In this document: in pieces, positions 22,962 through 32,046 of the stretch
Layout of the letters: each line of letters opens with the position of its first letter
Position numbering within the stretch: the stretch's first letter is position 1
Assembly: GCA_900299255.1 (NCBI GenBank)
Contig: OMJB01000124.1
Coordinates: 1 to 41,865 of the forward strand
Source: Sphingobacteriales bacterium
GTDB taxonomy: Bacteria > Bacteroidota > Bacteroidia > Chitinophagales > Chitinophagaceae
Direction of reading: 5' to 3'
DNA: 41,865 nt
The notes under the pieces: generated by a model
The model's input: the letters and a program-made list of their open reading frames with translations, nothing else
The model's database searches: none
What the model was told of the DNA's origin: nothing
Program-made: the position numbers and the translations under genes

Positions 22962-22999
22962 AAAGTGCGCTGTTCGGTTACGGACAGCGCACTTTTATT
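22962..22999 (+). terminator. Rho-independent terminator after the 20317 gene
   Basis: AAAGTGCGCTGT (22962-22973) pairs with ACAGCGCACTTT (22984-22995), with extra inner pairs, and is followed by T-rich sequence. It separates the two tandem T9SS genes, which therefore have separate transcripts. Confidence 0.9.
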
Positions 23000-23318
23000 T
23001 TCGATTTGTGTTCGGCAAAATTTATTGGCTAGTACATGTTGTAATTTATTGCCCTGTGTGGTGGTGTTTCCGAAATTATGTCAACAAAATTCGAATAGGT
23101 GCAATGTGTAGCTAAAATAAATATATTAAAACTTTACTAACCTTTCTGCGTACTTTTACGTCTAGGTATGCAGGGAAACAGTGAGTGAGCGCAAAGATGT
23201 GTTTTACCGAAAATAATTTGAGTACAACACCAAAGATTGAGGTTTGAAGTTTCGTCTAACATTATGTAAACATTTTTATAGCCAAAGCAAATTGATTAAC
23301 ACCTATAACAATAAATTT
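23000..23318. other. Intergenic leader of the second T9SS paralogue
   Basis: About 320 bp after the terminator without a gene. The region is AT-rich. A -7-like TACTTTTA (7 of 8) lies at 23151-23158, about 160 bp before the ATG, which would give a long leader. Nothing else was recognised. Confidence 0.3.
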
Positions 23319-25829
23319 ATGAAAAAAATCTTATTATCGTTATTGTCTCTTTCGTCATTGGTGCCATTGGCACGCGCTCAATACCACGTAGGTACATCGG
23401 GTACAAAAAATCCGGTTCTTGAAGTTGCTACAGGTGCCTGGGCTGGTTACTGCCCCGACGCTTTTCAGGATATTGATGAAAAAGTACGGCCTCTGTATGG
23501 TAATACGATCGTTATGGCGTGGCATAACGGCGACCCTATGCAGATAACTGGCGACCCTTATTGTACAGGGTCTGGCTACATCTCTGGTTTTCCTTCCGGA
23601 ACTATTGATCGGGCAAACCTTGGTGGTAGTGTTGGGCAGATGAGGCCTTTTGAAACGAATGTGGGCGTGCGTAGTGCATTGTCGCCAAATTTCGATGTCG
23701 ACATGTTGTGTACATACAATCCATCAACACGGGTAATGGATGTGCAGGTTACGGGAACCGCTCTTACTTCTCTAACGGGGAATTGGTATATAAACGGCTA
23801 TATATTGGAAGACAGTGTTGCAAGTGGGCCAACATCAACGTACAACCAGCACAACTACTATGGCGGTCCCGGCGGTACTATGTCTTGCACTGGCAGCACA
23901 TCATGGTGGGTTTCATCAGGCAACCCTATTATGCCGACAACTATGTTCTGGCACAATTCGGTAGTTAGAGAAGTTCTGGCACCAGGTGGCAGTATTTGGG
24001 GCGAAGCATCGTTTACCAACCCAACGCCCGGTACGACTGTTACAAAACACTATACTTATACCGTTCCTACCGGTTCCAATCCATTTCAGCTAAGTGTGGT
24101 AGGTATGGTTGAGAAATATGGAACTACAACCTCCGACAGGGAAATCGAGAATGCAGTAACATCAAAAGCATCGCTGATGCCTGCTGGTGGCGTTGCCCAC
24201 CTCGCCGATAGTTTTACTGTTTTCCCAACCAATCATTGCGCTGATGTTGAGTTTTACGTAACTACGCCAACTTATCATACCGGCCTTACTGTGGTAACAG
24301 ACTATGGTGACGCCAGCGGCGATACGCATCCAATACTCAGCGCCGGCACTGGCGGATATGCTGATTTTACCCATGCATATGCAACATCTGGTGCTTACAC
24401 TGTTAAGCATGTGCTCTACAGCGGATCAGCTGCTATTGATTCAGTAACCTATACACACAATTATATGATGTGTAATGTTATTCCGGTAGGGTTCTATCTG
24501 GATGCGAATTTTAACTGTGTACAGGATGGTGGCGAGCCGGATATTTTCCAGCCATCACTTACACGGGTTGACTCAAACGGAGTGACAATTGATACGGTAT
24601 CTGCAACCAGTGGTTTTTATTACACCGCATACGGCAATCCCGGAGATGTGTACAAGTTTACTGTTATTCCAACTACCGGTGGATTTACAGTTGGTTGTCC
24701 GTCTGTTGGTTATGTAGCAGACACACTTATGGCTGGTGTTTCAATTGATACAGCTAAATATTTTGGTATGAACTGTACTACTGGGTCAACTTTTGATCTC
24801 AGAATATTCCCAACTGTAAGGGCAGGTATCCATACATTCAGAGGCAATATTGCGGTAGACAATACCTACTGTGCGCTCACAACCGGCACTGTATCCATGA
24901 CTGTTAGTCCGAAATACGATTACTGGTATTCAAGTTTAACTCCTACATCTGTTTCCGGTACAACCGTTACATGGAATGCCGGAGGATTGTCTACTGCCAA
25001 CGCTGCACCAACCATCATTAGTTTCCATTTCGAAGCACTGGGCCCCTGGCATACTGTTGGAGATACTGTTTATAATGATTGCTCTGTTAACCCAACATCG
25101 GGCGACTCCAACCCATCTGACAATGCCTGTGTAAGAGTAGATACTGTGCAGGGTGGATATGACCCTAACTTTATGCAGGTAACCCCTGAAGGTTACATTC
25201 CTGCCGGCACCAAACTGCAGTACATTATTGAATTTGAAAATACAGGTACCGATACTGCTTTCAATATACGCGTAATGGATACGCTGTCTGATAATGTTGA
25301 TATTTCATCTATGCGTTTGCTTATGAGCTCTGCAAAAATGATGGTTTCAAACCTTACAGATGCTGCCGGCCACCATGTCGTTAAATTCGACTTCCCCGGA
25401 ATCAATTTGCTGGATAGCTCGCACCATGGCAAATCAGTGGGCATGATCGTATTTACTGTAAACGCGAAAGCAGGGCTGCCTCCAGGTACAGTTATTCAGA
25501 ACAAATCAGGAATCTATTTTGACAACAATCCTGTAGTGATGACTAATACTGTTACCGATATCATAGGCACTCCTTCCAGTGTAGCTGTATTGAAGACAAA
25601 CAACCTGCATATTTATCCTAATCCGGCAAAAGATGAGCTGGTTGTAAGTATGAATGATGGTGCATTCAATTCCTGCACAATTACGAATGCTATTGGTTCA
25701 GTGATGATGAATCAGGTAATAACTAATGCTGAAACCATGCTGGATATTAAGAGCCTAGCACCGGGAGTTTATTACATATCCCTGAAAGGTGACAATGGCA
25801 GCAAAGTGCAGAAATTCGTTAAGAATTAA
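23319..25829 (+). CDS. PKD-like / DUF11-like surface protein with T9SS tail (paralogue)
   Basis: 836-aa secreted protein. The frame is open from 23244, but ATG 23319 opens a proper signal peptide (MKKILLSLLSLSSLVPLARAQ). Residues about 22-290 are a beta-rich module with no family I recognise (PDAFQDIDEKVRPLYGNTIV, DVDMLCTYNPSTRVMDVQV). From about 299 the protein matches the upstream gene: PKD-like (HAYATSGAYTVKHVLYSG), the FYLDANFNCVQDGGEPD segment near 392, the DUF11-like stalk from about 612 (GYDPNFMQVTP, FENTGTDTAFNIRVMDTL), and the T9SS tail from 765 (IYPNPAKDE to KFVKN). The two genes look like a tandem duplication with an exchanged N-terminal module. Each has its own terminator. Confidence 0.87.
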   Translation: MKKILLSLLSLSSLVPLARAQYHVGTSGTKNPVLEVATGAWAGYCPDAFQDIDEKVRPLYGNTIVMAWHNGDPMQITGDPYCTGSGYISGFPSGTIDRANLGGSVGQMRPFETNVGVRSALSPNFDVDMLCTYNPSTRVMDVQVTGTALTSLTGNWYINGYILEDSVASGPTSTYNQHNYYGGPGGTMSCTGSTSWWVSSGNPIMPTTMFWHNSVVREVLAPGGSIWGEASFTNPTPGTTVTKHYTYTVPTGSNPFQLSVVGMVEKYGTTTSDREIENAVTSKASLMPAGGVAHLADSFTVFPTNHCADVEFYVTTPTYHTGLTVVTDYGDASGDTHPILSAGTGGYADFTHAYATSGAYTVKHVLYSGSAAIDSVTYTHNYMMCNVIPVGFYLDANFNCVQDGGEPDIFQPSLTRVDSNGVTIDTVSATSGFYYTAYGNPGDVYKFTVIPTTGGFTVGCPSVGYVADTLMAGVSIDTAKYFGMNCTTGSTFDLRIFPTVRAGIHTFRGNIAVDNTYCALTTGTVSMTVSPKYDYWYSSLTPTSVSGTTVTWNAGGLSTANAAPTIISFHFEALGPWHTVGDTVYNDCSVNPTSGDSNPSDNACVRVDTVQGGYDPNFMQVTPEGYIPAGTKLQYIIEFENTGTDTAFNIRVMDTLSDNVDISSMRLLMSSAKMMVSNLTDAAGHHVVKFDFPGINLLDSSHHGKSVGMIVFTVNAKAGLPPGTVIQNKSGIYFDNNPVVMTNTVTDIIGTPSSVAVLKTNNLHIYPNPAKDELVVSMNDGAFNSCTITNAIGSVMMNQVITNAETMLDIKSLAPGVYYISLKGDNGSKVQKFVKN

Positions 25830-25864
25830 TTTGATCAGCAGTTGTAATGCTGTGAATAAAATGG

Positions 25865-25899
25865 AAAGTGTGGCGGGTTATAACCTGCCACACTTTTTT
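25865..25899 (+). terminator. Rho-independent terminator after the 23319 gene
   Basis: AAAGTGTGGCGGGTTA pairs with TAACCTGCCACACTTT (one G-U wobble) with almost no loop in the drawn form, followed by six T. Strong, plus-strand oriented. Confidence 0.9.
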
Positions 25900-26063
25900 G
25901 TTTTATTTTATTTATGTGGATTTGATAATGTGTATAAATCGTTGACCGCAATGTAACGAGCCGCTCATTCTGTGGAAAACTATTAACAGAGGTTCCACAC
26001 GGAATTTCGTTATTTTGTAAGACTTGAAAGGATAGCCTCAGTGTAGGCTGGTGCATAAATAAC

Positions 26064-29000
26064 ATGAAATTCTCCCATTTACATAATCATACTCAGTTTT
26101 CCCTGCTAGATGGGGCTTCTAATATTTCAAAGCTGTTTGACAAAGCCAGAAAGGATGGTATGCCTGCAATGGCAATTACCGATCACGGCAATATGTTTGG
26201 CGTGTTTGATTTTGTTGCAGAAGCCTGGAAAAAGAAAAAGGTAGTAGGCAAGACTCCCGAAGGGAAAGATATCGAGGAGCCTGAAGTTAAGCCTGTAGTA
26301 GGTTGTGAATTTTATCTGGTGGATAACAGGTTTAAACGCCAGTTTTCAAAGGATGATAAAGATGTTCGTTACCACCAGCTAATGCTGGCTAAGAATGAAA
26401 TTGGTTATAAAAATCTGGTCAAACTTTGCTCCCTGGGTTATATGGAGGGCCTCTACAGCAAGTACCCGCGCATAGACAAGGACCTCGTTAAACAATACCA
26501 TGAAGGGCTCATTGCCACAACCTGTTGTCTTGCGGCCGAGGTGCCTCGAACGATTCTGCGGAAAGGGGAAGCTGAGGGAGAGAAAGTCTTTAACTGGTGG
26601 CTTGACCTGTTTGGAGAAGACTATTATATCGAATTGCAGCGGCATTCAATTGGTGAGCAGGATAAAGTGAATGAAGTGCTCCTGCGTTTTGCTGAAAAAT
26701 ACAACGTGCCTGTTATTGCCAGCAACGACAGTCATTATGTAGATCAGGTCGATGCCAACGCACATGATATTCTGCTGTGCGTGAACACCGGCTCCAAACA
26801 AAACGACCCAAAATGGAAGGATATAGGCGATGACGATGAGACACCTGTAAAAGGAGGCCGGTTTGCGTTTCCGAGTGACCGGTTTTATTTCAAAACGTCG
26901 GATGAAATGAGTTCGCTCTTTTCTGATATTCCTCAGGCTATTGATAATACCAATCTGGTGCTGGACAAGATCAAGCCGCTCAGGCTGGAGCGTGATATCC
27001 TGCTGCCACATTTTCAGGTGCCTGCAGAGTTCAACAACGACCAGAATGCGTTTCTGGAACACGAGACGTGGGAAGGAGTGAAGAAAAGGTACGGCGAAAT
27101 AACGCAGGAAGTTGAAGAGCGCATTAAGTTTGAACTGTTTACCATCAGAACGATGGGTTTTGCAGGATACTTCCTGATAGTTAGTGATTTTATCAAGGCA
27201 GGCAGGCAAATGGACCCGCCTGTGCTGGTCGGCCCGGGCCGAGGTTCTGCTGCGGGTTCGGCAGTAGCTTATTGTATAGGTATTACCAATATTGACCCCA
27301 TAAAATACAAACTGCTTTTCGAAAGGTTCCTCAATCCAGATCGTAAAAGCATGCCTGATATTGATACTGACTTTGATGATGTGGGCAGGCAGAAAGTTAT
27401 TGATTATGTAGTACAGAAATACGGCAAGAATCAGGTAGCCCAGATTGTTACCTATGGTACCATGGCTGCCAAAAGCAGCATCAAAGATGTTGCCAGGGTA
27501 CTGGATCTGCCGCTGAGTGAAAGCAATGCACTGGCCAAACTGGTGCCTGAACGTCCAGGTATTTCGCTGAAACGGTTACTGCATGCGGAATTGAAAGGTG
27601 AGGGTAGCCTTAATCAGAAGGAAGGCCTGGGCGGAGAGGAAGTTGAATTTGTAAACAAGCTCAGGGAAATATATAAGCAGGAAAGCCTGCATGGCGAAGT
27701 GTTGCGAAACGCTGAAAAGTTGGAAGGATCGGTGCGCAATACAGGTATACATGCGGCAGGCATCATTATTGCCCCCAGTGATCTTACAGATCTGCTGCCA
27801 GTGTTTATGGCCAAGGATGTGGACTCACTGATTACTCAGTATGAAGGTAATGTGATTGAGAATGCAGGAGTAATCAAGATGGACTTCCTTGGGTTGAAGA
27901 CGCTGACCATCATGAAGGATGCGCTGGCACTGATCAAAAGGAATTACAATCTGTCTATTGATATTGACAATATACCGCTTGATGATGAAGAGACATACGA
28001 GCTGTATCAGGAAGGAAACACCAATGGTACATTTCAGTTTGAAAGTGCCGGGATGCAGAAGCATCTGATCAATCTGAAACCGGATAAATTTGATGACCTG
28101 ATTGCCATGAACGCCCTGTACCGTCCGGGGCCGATGGAGTATATTCCTAATTACATCAAGCGTAAACACGGCCAGGAAGCAATTACCTACGACCTGGCTG
28201 AGATGGAAGAATACCTGGGTGATACCTATGGTATTACAGTGTATCAGGAACAGGTGATGCTATTGTCGCAAAGCATTGGCGGATTCAGTAAAGGTGATGC
28301 CGATGTGCTGCGTAAGGCAATGGGTAAGAAGCAGAAGGCGGTGCTGGATAAAATGAAGGGGCAGTTTATTGCCGGTGCTAAAGCAAAAGGGCATCCTGAA
28401 GATAAGCTTCAGAAAATCTGGACAGACTGGGAAGCATTCGCACAGTATGCGTTCAATAAATCGCACTCAACGTGTTATGCACTGGTGGCATATCAGACAG
28501 CCTACCTCAAGGCTCATTACCCGGCAGAGTTTATGGCTGCGGTGCTCAACAACCAGAACAGTATAGATAAGGTAAAGTTCTACATGGAGGAGTGCCGGCG
28601 CATGGGTCTGCAGGTACTTGGGCCGGATGTGAATGAAAGTTTGAAAGGGTTTGCGGTAGCCAAGGAAAATGTGGTGCGTTTTGGACTGAACGCCATTAAA
28701 GGCGTGGGCGAACTGGGAGTAGAAGAAATTGTAAAGGAAAGAGAACAGAATGGAGCATTCGTATCTGTTAACGACTTGATCAAAAGGGTGGACCAGCGCG
28801 CATTGAATAAAAAGTCGCTGGAGAGCCTTGTACTCGCTGGGGCACTCGATTGTTTTTCAGAAATACACAGGGCGCAGTACTTTCACATTTCTAATGCCAA
28901 TCCGGTTAGCTATCTGGAAAAGTTGCTGAAATACGGCAGTTCGGTACAGGCTAAATCAAATAAGGTGGCGCCGGGCCTGTTTGGAGGTGAGGAGATGGAC

Positions 29001-29684
29001 ACACAGGCATTGCCACCAACACCGCCTGTATGTGAAAAGTGGGGGTTGCCGGAACTACTGGACAAGGAAATTGAAGTAGTTGGTATCTATATTAGCGCGC
29101 ACCCGCTGGATGGGTTTAAGTTTGAAATGGAGAACTTCGATTTCACTCCTGTTGCTGAAATTGAATCATATAAAGGGCGCAATATCCGTATTGCCGGGTT
29201 TGTAAGCGATGCCGGGCACCTTACTTCTAAAAAGGGTACCAAGTTCGGTAAGATGACAATCAATGATTATTCGGGGAATTTTGAAATAATGCTGTGGGAG
29301 AAAACCTATGTGCCATACGGTAATTATCTGGTGAACGGGCAAAAACTGATGATACAGGGTGTTTATGATGAAAATAGATTTCAGCCGGGCAGAATGGAGT
29401 TTACTATTCAGAATATCATGCTGTTGGATGATGTGCGTAAGGTTATGGCCAAAAGGCTGCATTTATCAATTCCGCTGCACAAGATTGACGACGCATTTGT
29501 TGGTTTCATGGAGCAAAATATAAAAAGCCATCCCGGCAATACAGAGCTGGTTTTACATATCTCTGACTGGGACGGCATGGAAGCCAGGCTGAAAACGCAA
29601 AGTAAGAAAGTAGAGATCAATGACGAGCTATTGAAATTTATTGATGGGTATGAGGAAATAAAATATTCATTAGATAAAGCTTAG
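26064..29684 (+). CDS. dnaE: DNA polymerase III subunit alpha
   Basis: 1206-aa replicative polymerase. The N-terminal PHP domain opens with SHLHNHTQFSLLDG (metal-binding His residues), the start chosen at ATG 26064. The palm domain shows GPGRGSAAGSAVAYCIGI and catalytic aspartates at D432 and D434 in PDIDTDFDD. The finger/HhH part is seen at AMNALYRPGPMEYIPNYI and GKKQKAVLDKMKGQF, and an OB fold near 1030-1100 (IRIAGFVSDAG, GKMTINDYSG). The length and order are those of Bacteroidota DnaE1, and there is no intein or frameshift. It lies 149 bp before trxA. It forms the core of the replisome at the fork. Confidence 0.96.
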   Translation: MKFSHLHNHTQFSLLDGASNISKLFDKARKDGMPAMAITDHGNMFGVFDFVAEAWKKKKVVGKTPEGKDIEEPEVKPVVGCEFYLVDNRFKRQFSKDDKDVRYHQLMLAKNEIGYKNLVKLCSLGYMEGLYSKYPRIDKDLVKQYHEGLIATTCCLAAEVPRTILRKGEAEGEKVFNWWLDLFGEDYYIELQRHSIGEQDKVNEVLLRFAEKYNVPVIASNDSHYVDQVDANAHDILLCVNTGSKQNDPKWKDIGDDDETPVKGGRFAFPSDRFYFKTSDEMSSLFSDIPQAIDNTNLVLDKIKPLRLERDILLPHFQVPAEFNNDQNAFLEHETWEGVKKRYGEITQEVEERIKFELFTIRTMGFAGYFLIVSDFIKAGRQMDPPVLVGPGRGSAAGSAVAYCIGITNIDPIKYKLLFERFLNPDRKSMPDIDTDFDDVGRQKVIDYVVQKYGKNQVAQIVTYGTMAAKSSIKDVARVLDLPLSESNALAKLVPERPGISLKRLLHAELKGEGSLNQKEGLGGEEVEFVNKLREIYKQESLHGEVLRNAEKLEGSVRNTGIHAAGIIIAPSDLTDLLPVFMAKDVDSLITQYEGNVIENAGVIKMDFLGLKTLTIMKDALALIKRNYNLSIDIDNIPLDDEETYELYQEGNTNGTFQFESAGMQKHLINLKPDKFDDLIAMNALYRPGPMEYIPNYIKRKHGQEAITYDLAEMEEYLGDTYGITVYQEQVMLLSQSIGGFSKGDADVLRKAMGKKQKAVLDKMKGQFIAGAKAKGHPEDKLQKIWTDWEAFAQYAFNKSHSTCYALVAYQTAYLKAHYPAEFMAAVLNNQNSIDKVKFYMEECRRMGLQVLGPDVNESLKGFAVAKENVVRFGLNAIKGVGELGVEEIVKEREQNGAFVSVNDLIKRVDQRALNKKSLESLVLAGALDCFSEIHRAQYFHISNANPVSYLEKLLKYGSSVQAKSNKVAPGLFGGEEMDTQALPPTPPVCEKWGLPELLDKEIEVVGIYISAHPLDGFKFEMENFDFTPVAEIESYKGRNIRIAGFVSDAGHLTSKKGTKFGKMTINDYSGNFEIMLWEKTYVPYGNYLVNGQKLMIQGVYDENRFQPGRMEFTIQNIMLLDDVRKVMAKRLHLSIPLHKIDDAFVGFMEQNIKSHPGNTELVLHISDWDGMEARLKTQSKKVEINDELLKFIDGYEEIKYSLDKA

Positions 29685-29786
29685 TCGCGTTAACAGGCTG
29701 TGAAATTTCATTTGAAATGTTAGCAGTATGTGGATAGGCTATACAGGTATTTCGCAACTCTATTTATCAGTGATGGGTAATTGAAC

Positions 29787-29794
29787 TAACTTTG
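29787..29794 (+). promoter_or_regulatory. Candidate -7 promoter element of trxA
   Basis: TAACTTTG matches TAnnTTTG exactly and lies 38 bp before the thioredoxin ATG. A clear -33 TTTG is missing at 19-nt spacing. Confidence 0.55.
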
Positions 29795-29832
29795 TCTTTC
29801 CTTTTAACAAAGAATATTAAATAATAAAAACA

Positions 29833-30156
29833 ATGGCAGCAGTATTCACTGATTCGAATTTTGACACCGAAGTACTTAAAGCGGATAAGCTTTCTGTAAT
29901 TGATTTCTGGGCTCCGTGGTGTGGCCCTTGTCTGGCTCTGGGCCCTACAATAGATGCGCTTTCAAAGGACTATGAAGGTAAAGTAAACGTTGGTAAAGTA
30001 AATGTAGATGAAAACCCAAATCTATCTATCAATTATGGTGTAACCAGCATACCATGCGTCCTTTTTATTAAAGACGGCCAGGTAGTAGACAAGCAGGTAG
30101 GTGCGGCTCCTAAGAATGTATTTGACAAAAAGATTCAGAAAATTCTGGCATCCTGA
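29833..30156 (+). CDS. trxA: Thioredoxin
   Basis: 107-aa cytoplasmic redox protein, typical thioredoxin length. The active site WCGPC is at residues 29-33 (W29, C30, C33) within FWAPWCGPC; the cis-Pro motif TSIPC is near residues 74-78, with an extra Cys after the cis-proline. It reduces protein disulfides using thioredoxin reductase, which is not in the window. Own -7 element upstream and a strong terminator downstream indicate a single-gene transcript. Confidence 0.95.
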   Translation: MAAVFTDSNFDTEVLKADKLSVIDFWAPWCGPCLALGPTIDALSKDYEGKVNVGKVNVDENPNLSINYGVTSIPCVLFIKDGQVVDKQVGAAPKNVFDKKIQKILAS

Positions 30157-30178
30157 TAAAGGTTTTTGCAGAGATATC

Positions 30179-30208
30179 AAATCCTCCGGCTTACCGGAGG
30201 ATTTTTTT
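30179..30208 (+). terminator. Rho-independent terminator of trxA, overlapping the convergent gene's end
   Basis: AAATCCTCCGG pairs with CCGGAGGATTT around the loop CTTA, followed by seven T. The loop region carries the complement of the stop codon (30191-30193) of the convergent acyltransferase, so the hairpin is formed partly by coding sequence of the minus-strand gene. Confidence 0.9.
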
Positions 30209-31261
30209 ATTCCCGGTGAGCAGCAGTTTTACTTTGCGTCGCAATGGCTCGTCAATATACAGGGTGTTTACTGCTGCAATGATAACTACAATTACTATGG
30301 CAGCCAGGCAGGTGAGAAAATACGGCCATTTAAGTTTTGTGTCAAAATAAGGGATAATGAAATTCAGGATGATGTACTGATGAAAGAGGTACAGTGCATA
30401 GGATATCCTGCCGGTAAACAATGTAAGCCGGTTAACGAGAAAGCCCGCCTTTTTGTGTACGAAGAGCAGGAATAAAATATAGAATACGGCCAGTTCTGCT
30501 GCGTATCCACTGGGTTTTAGCCCAAACATATCCACATGCCGGTTAGGGTACTCTGCAATCTGCGCGAAATAGCAGAACAAAATACCGATGTACCTCGAAG
30601 TGGTTCCTCCCTCGGTGTATATGTGGTAAAAGATAACGCCAGATAGAAAAAGCGGTAGAAAGTGAATAAGGTACAGGTAATTGCTGCATACAGAAATGCC
30701 GGTAAGTACTCCGTTGGCTGGGAAGTTTTGTGTTGCCAGAGCTACGGCAAATTCTACAGCCATAACAGCCATGAGTACATGAATAGTTTTTTTAATTGCC
30801 TTATAGGTATAAAGGAGCAACATAACTGCATAGAAAGCCAGTTCTACTGCCAGCGACCAATAGGGGCCGTCCAGGTCCTGAATACCAAAGTAGCGCTGCA
30901 TCATGGTCATGTTGGCCGCCAACTGAAAGTATGGAGGCGACGTTGCTGTGGTATTGTTTCCCATGTTATTATGAAACAGCATGAGGATAAAAGTGAGTAG
31001 GACGCAAAACCAATAAATGGGATACAACCTGGCAAAACGGTTGATTACAAAATCCTTAGCCGAACGGACATGGTTGAGTGTCATGAAAATCACGAATCCG
31101 CTGATAATAAAGAACAGCTCCACGCCCGCTGCGCCGTAGGTAAATGTATAGGCATCATGTAGCATGGTGCAATGGAAAATTACCACCAGAATGGCTGCAA
31201 TACCTCTGAGGGCATCGAGTTCATCTATTCTGCTGCTGATTTTATTATCCTGCGCTGCCAT
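30191..31261 (-). CDS. Acyltransferase family 3 (OafA/NodX-type) membrane protein
   Basis: 356-aa inner-membrane acyltransferase with about ten hydrophobic helices. Family marks near the N-terminus are RIDELDALRGIAAILVVIFHCTM (in pieces: LDALRG, VIFHC), followed by GVELFFIISGFVIF and NRFARLYPIYW. Such enzymes add acetyl or similar groups to surface polysaccharides or lipids; substrate is unknown. The frame is open from 31288, but that ATG lies in the loop of the upstream terminator, so ATG 31261 (MAAQDNK) is preferred. The C-terminal codons overlap the trxA terminator. No polysaccharide genes are adjacent, so this is an isolated copy. Confidence 0.87.
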   Translation of the reverse strand: MAAQDNKISSRIDELDALRGIAAILVVIFHCTMLHDAYTFTYGAAGVELFFIISGFVIFMTLNHVRSAKDFVINRFARLYPIYWFCVLLTFILMLFHNNMGNNTTATSPPYFQLAANMTMMQRYFGIQDLDGPYWSLAVELAFYAVMLLLYTYKAIKKTIHVLMAVMAVEFAVALATQNFPANGVLTGISVCSNYLYLIHFLPLFLSGVIFYHIYTEGGTTSRYIGILFCYFAQIAEYPNRHVDMFGLKPSGYAAELAVFYILFLLFVHKKAGFLVNRLTLFTGRISYALYLFHQYIILNFIIPYFDTKLKWPYFLTCLAAIVIVVIIAAVNTLYIDEPLRRKVKLLLTGNKKILR

Positions 31262-31264
31262 TTC

Positions 31265-31301
31265 TAAAAAACAAAAACTGCATTTCATGAAAATGCAGTT
31301 T
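31265..31301 (-). terminator. Rho-independent terminator after the Cys-rich gene
   Basis: On the minus strand, AAACTGCATTT pairs with AAATGCAGTTT around a 5-nt loop, followed by TTTTTGTTTTTT. It ends 4 bp before the acyltransferase ATG at 31261, leaving no room for a separate promoter between them. Confidence 0.85.
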
Positions 31302-31337
31302 GGGGGTTAATTTTAATTATCTGGAAATGCAGGCAGA

Positions 31338-31781
31338 TTATTCGTTGCAGTCGCATTCGTCCGGCTCCTGCAGGTACGATTCCATTCTGTCATGCAGTGT
31401 GAACTTTACTTCAGATCCGTCAGCATAACCAATACGGCTGAATATCCAGTGAGTACCGTTGATAACGCAAACGTACACCTGTCCTATTTTTTTGCCTTCT
31501 ATTTTATCACCCGATATTTTTGCTTCTTTTTCAATAATAGTATTGAAGACAGGCGAATAAAATTTATAGTAAACGTGGGTAATGTTCTTGGTGTCTTTGT
31601 TGTTGAGTTTTACCAGATACCTGTTTTGCTCACATGAATAACATTCCCGGCATTGTTTTTTGATATAGCATATATCAAAGAACTTCCTGTGTTTCAGGTA
31701 GTCATTGTCCTGAGCCTGTACACTGGTATTGCTCAGAATGAACAATAATGCAATAATCAAATAACTAATACGGGATGACAT
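31338..31781 (-). CDS. Cys-rich secreted protein, unknown function
   Basis: 147-aa exported protein I do not recognise. It has a signal peptide (MSSRISYLIIALLFILSNTSVQA) and a mature part of about 124 residues with clustered cysteines (KQCRECYSCEQN near residues 43-54) and a C-terminal CDCNE. The middle is beta-strand-like (THVYYKFYSP, IGQVYVCVING). The cysteines could form disulfides or bind metal. A terminator follows directly. No ribosome binding site of the AGGAGG type is seen, as usual here. Confidence 0.6.
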   Translation of the reverse strand: MSSRISYLIIALLFILSNTSVQAQDNDYLKHRKFFDICYIKKQCRECYSCEQNRYLVKLNNKDTKNITHVYYKFYSPVFNTIIEKEAKISGDKIEGKKIGQVYVCVINGTHWIFSRIGYADGSEVKFTLHDRMESYLQEPDECDCNE

Positions 31782-32046
31782 ACAAACAATCGTTTTTTTA
31801 AATGAAATTTATTAAACTGGCCAGAGTGCATTAGTTGCATAACAGCACTCATTCCTGCAAATATATAAAATGGGGAATAAAGACAATGTTTTAGTTTCAC
31901 TTTTTTGCGAATCGCACAGCGGTGATATTTCGACCTGCAGCACTGAATCCGGAATAGACAGCAATAGCTGCTTGTAATTATTTTACACACTTGCTGGTCG
32001 GATAACCCGATTATTTATAATATTTTTGCATCTAAACACAGTCCTA
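31782..32046. promoter_or_regulatory. Divergent intergenic region; -7 element of the radical SAM gene at 32021-32028
   Basis: About 265 AT-rich bp between divergent genes. TATTTTTG at 32021-32028 matches TAnnTTTG exactly. It overlaps the TTG codon at 32026, which would otherwise open the radical SAM frame, and so moves the start downstream. Toward the minus gene, TAAATTTC (complement of 31804-31811) is a 7-of-8 match. No RNA or repeat is seen. Confidence 0.5.

Noticed and set aside
23244-23318. N-terminal extension of the second T9SS paralogue
   Set aside because: It would bury the signal peptide behind 25 residues; ATG 23319 gives a standard signal.
25991-26006. parS-like GGTTCCACACGGAATT upstream of dnaE
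   Set aside because: Matches a parS-type palindrome at only 11 of 16 positions, with the centre broken; parA/parB lie 13 kb away.
29685-29760. Hairpin-like GAAATTTCATTTGAAATG after dnaE as a terminator
   Set aside because: Weak AT pairs and no T-run; not a convincing terminator.
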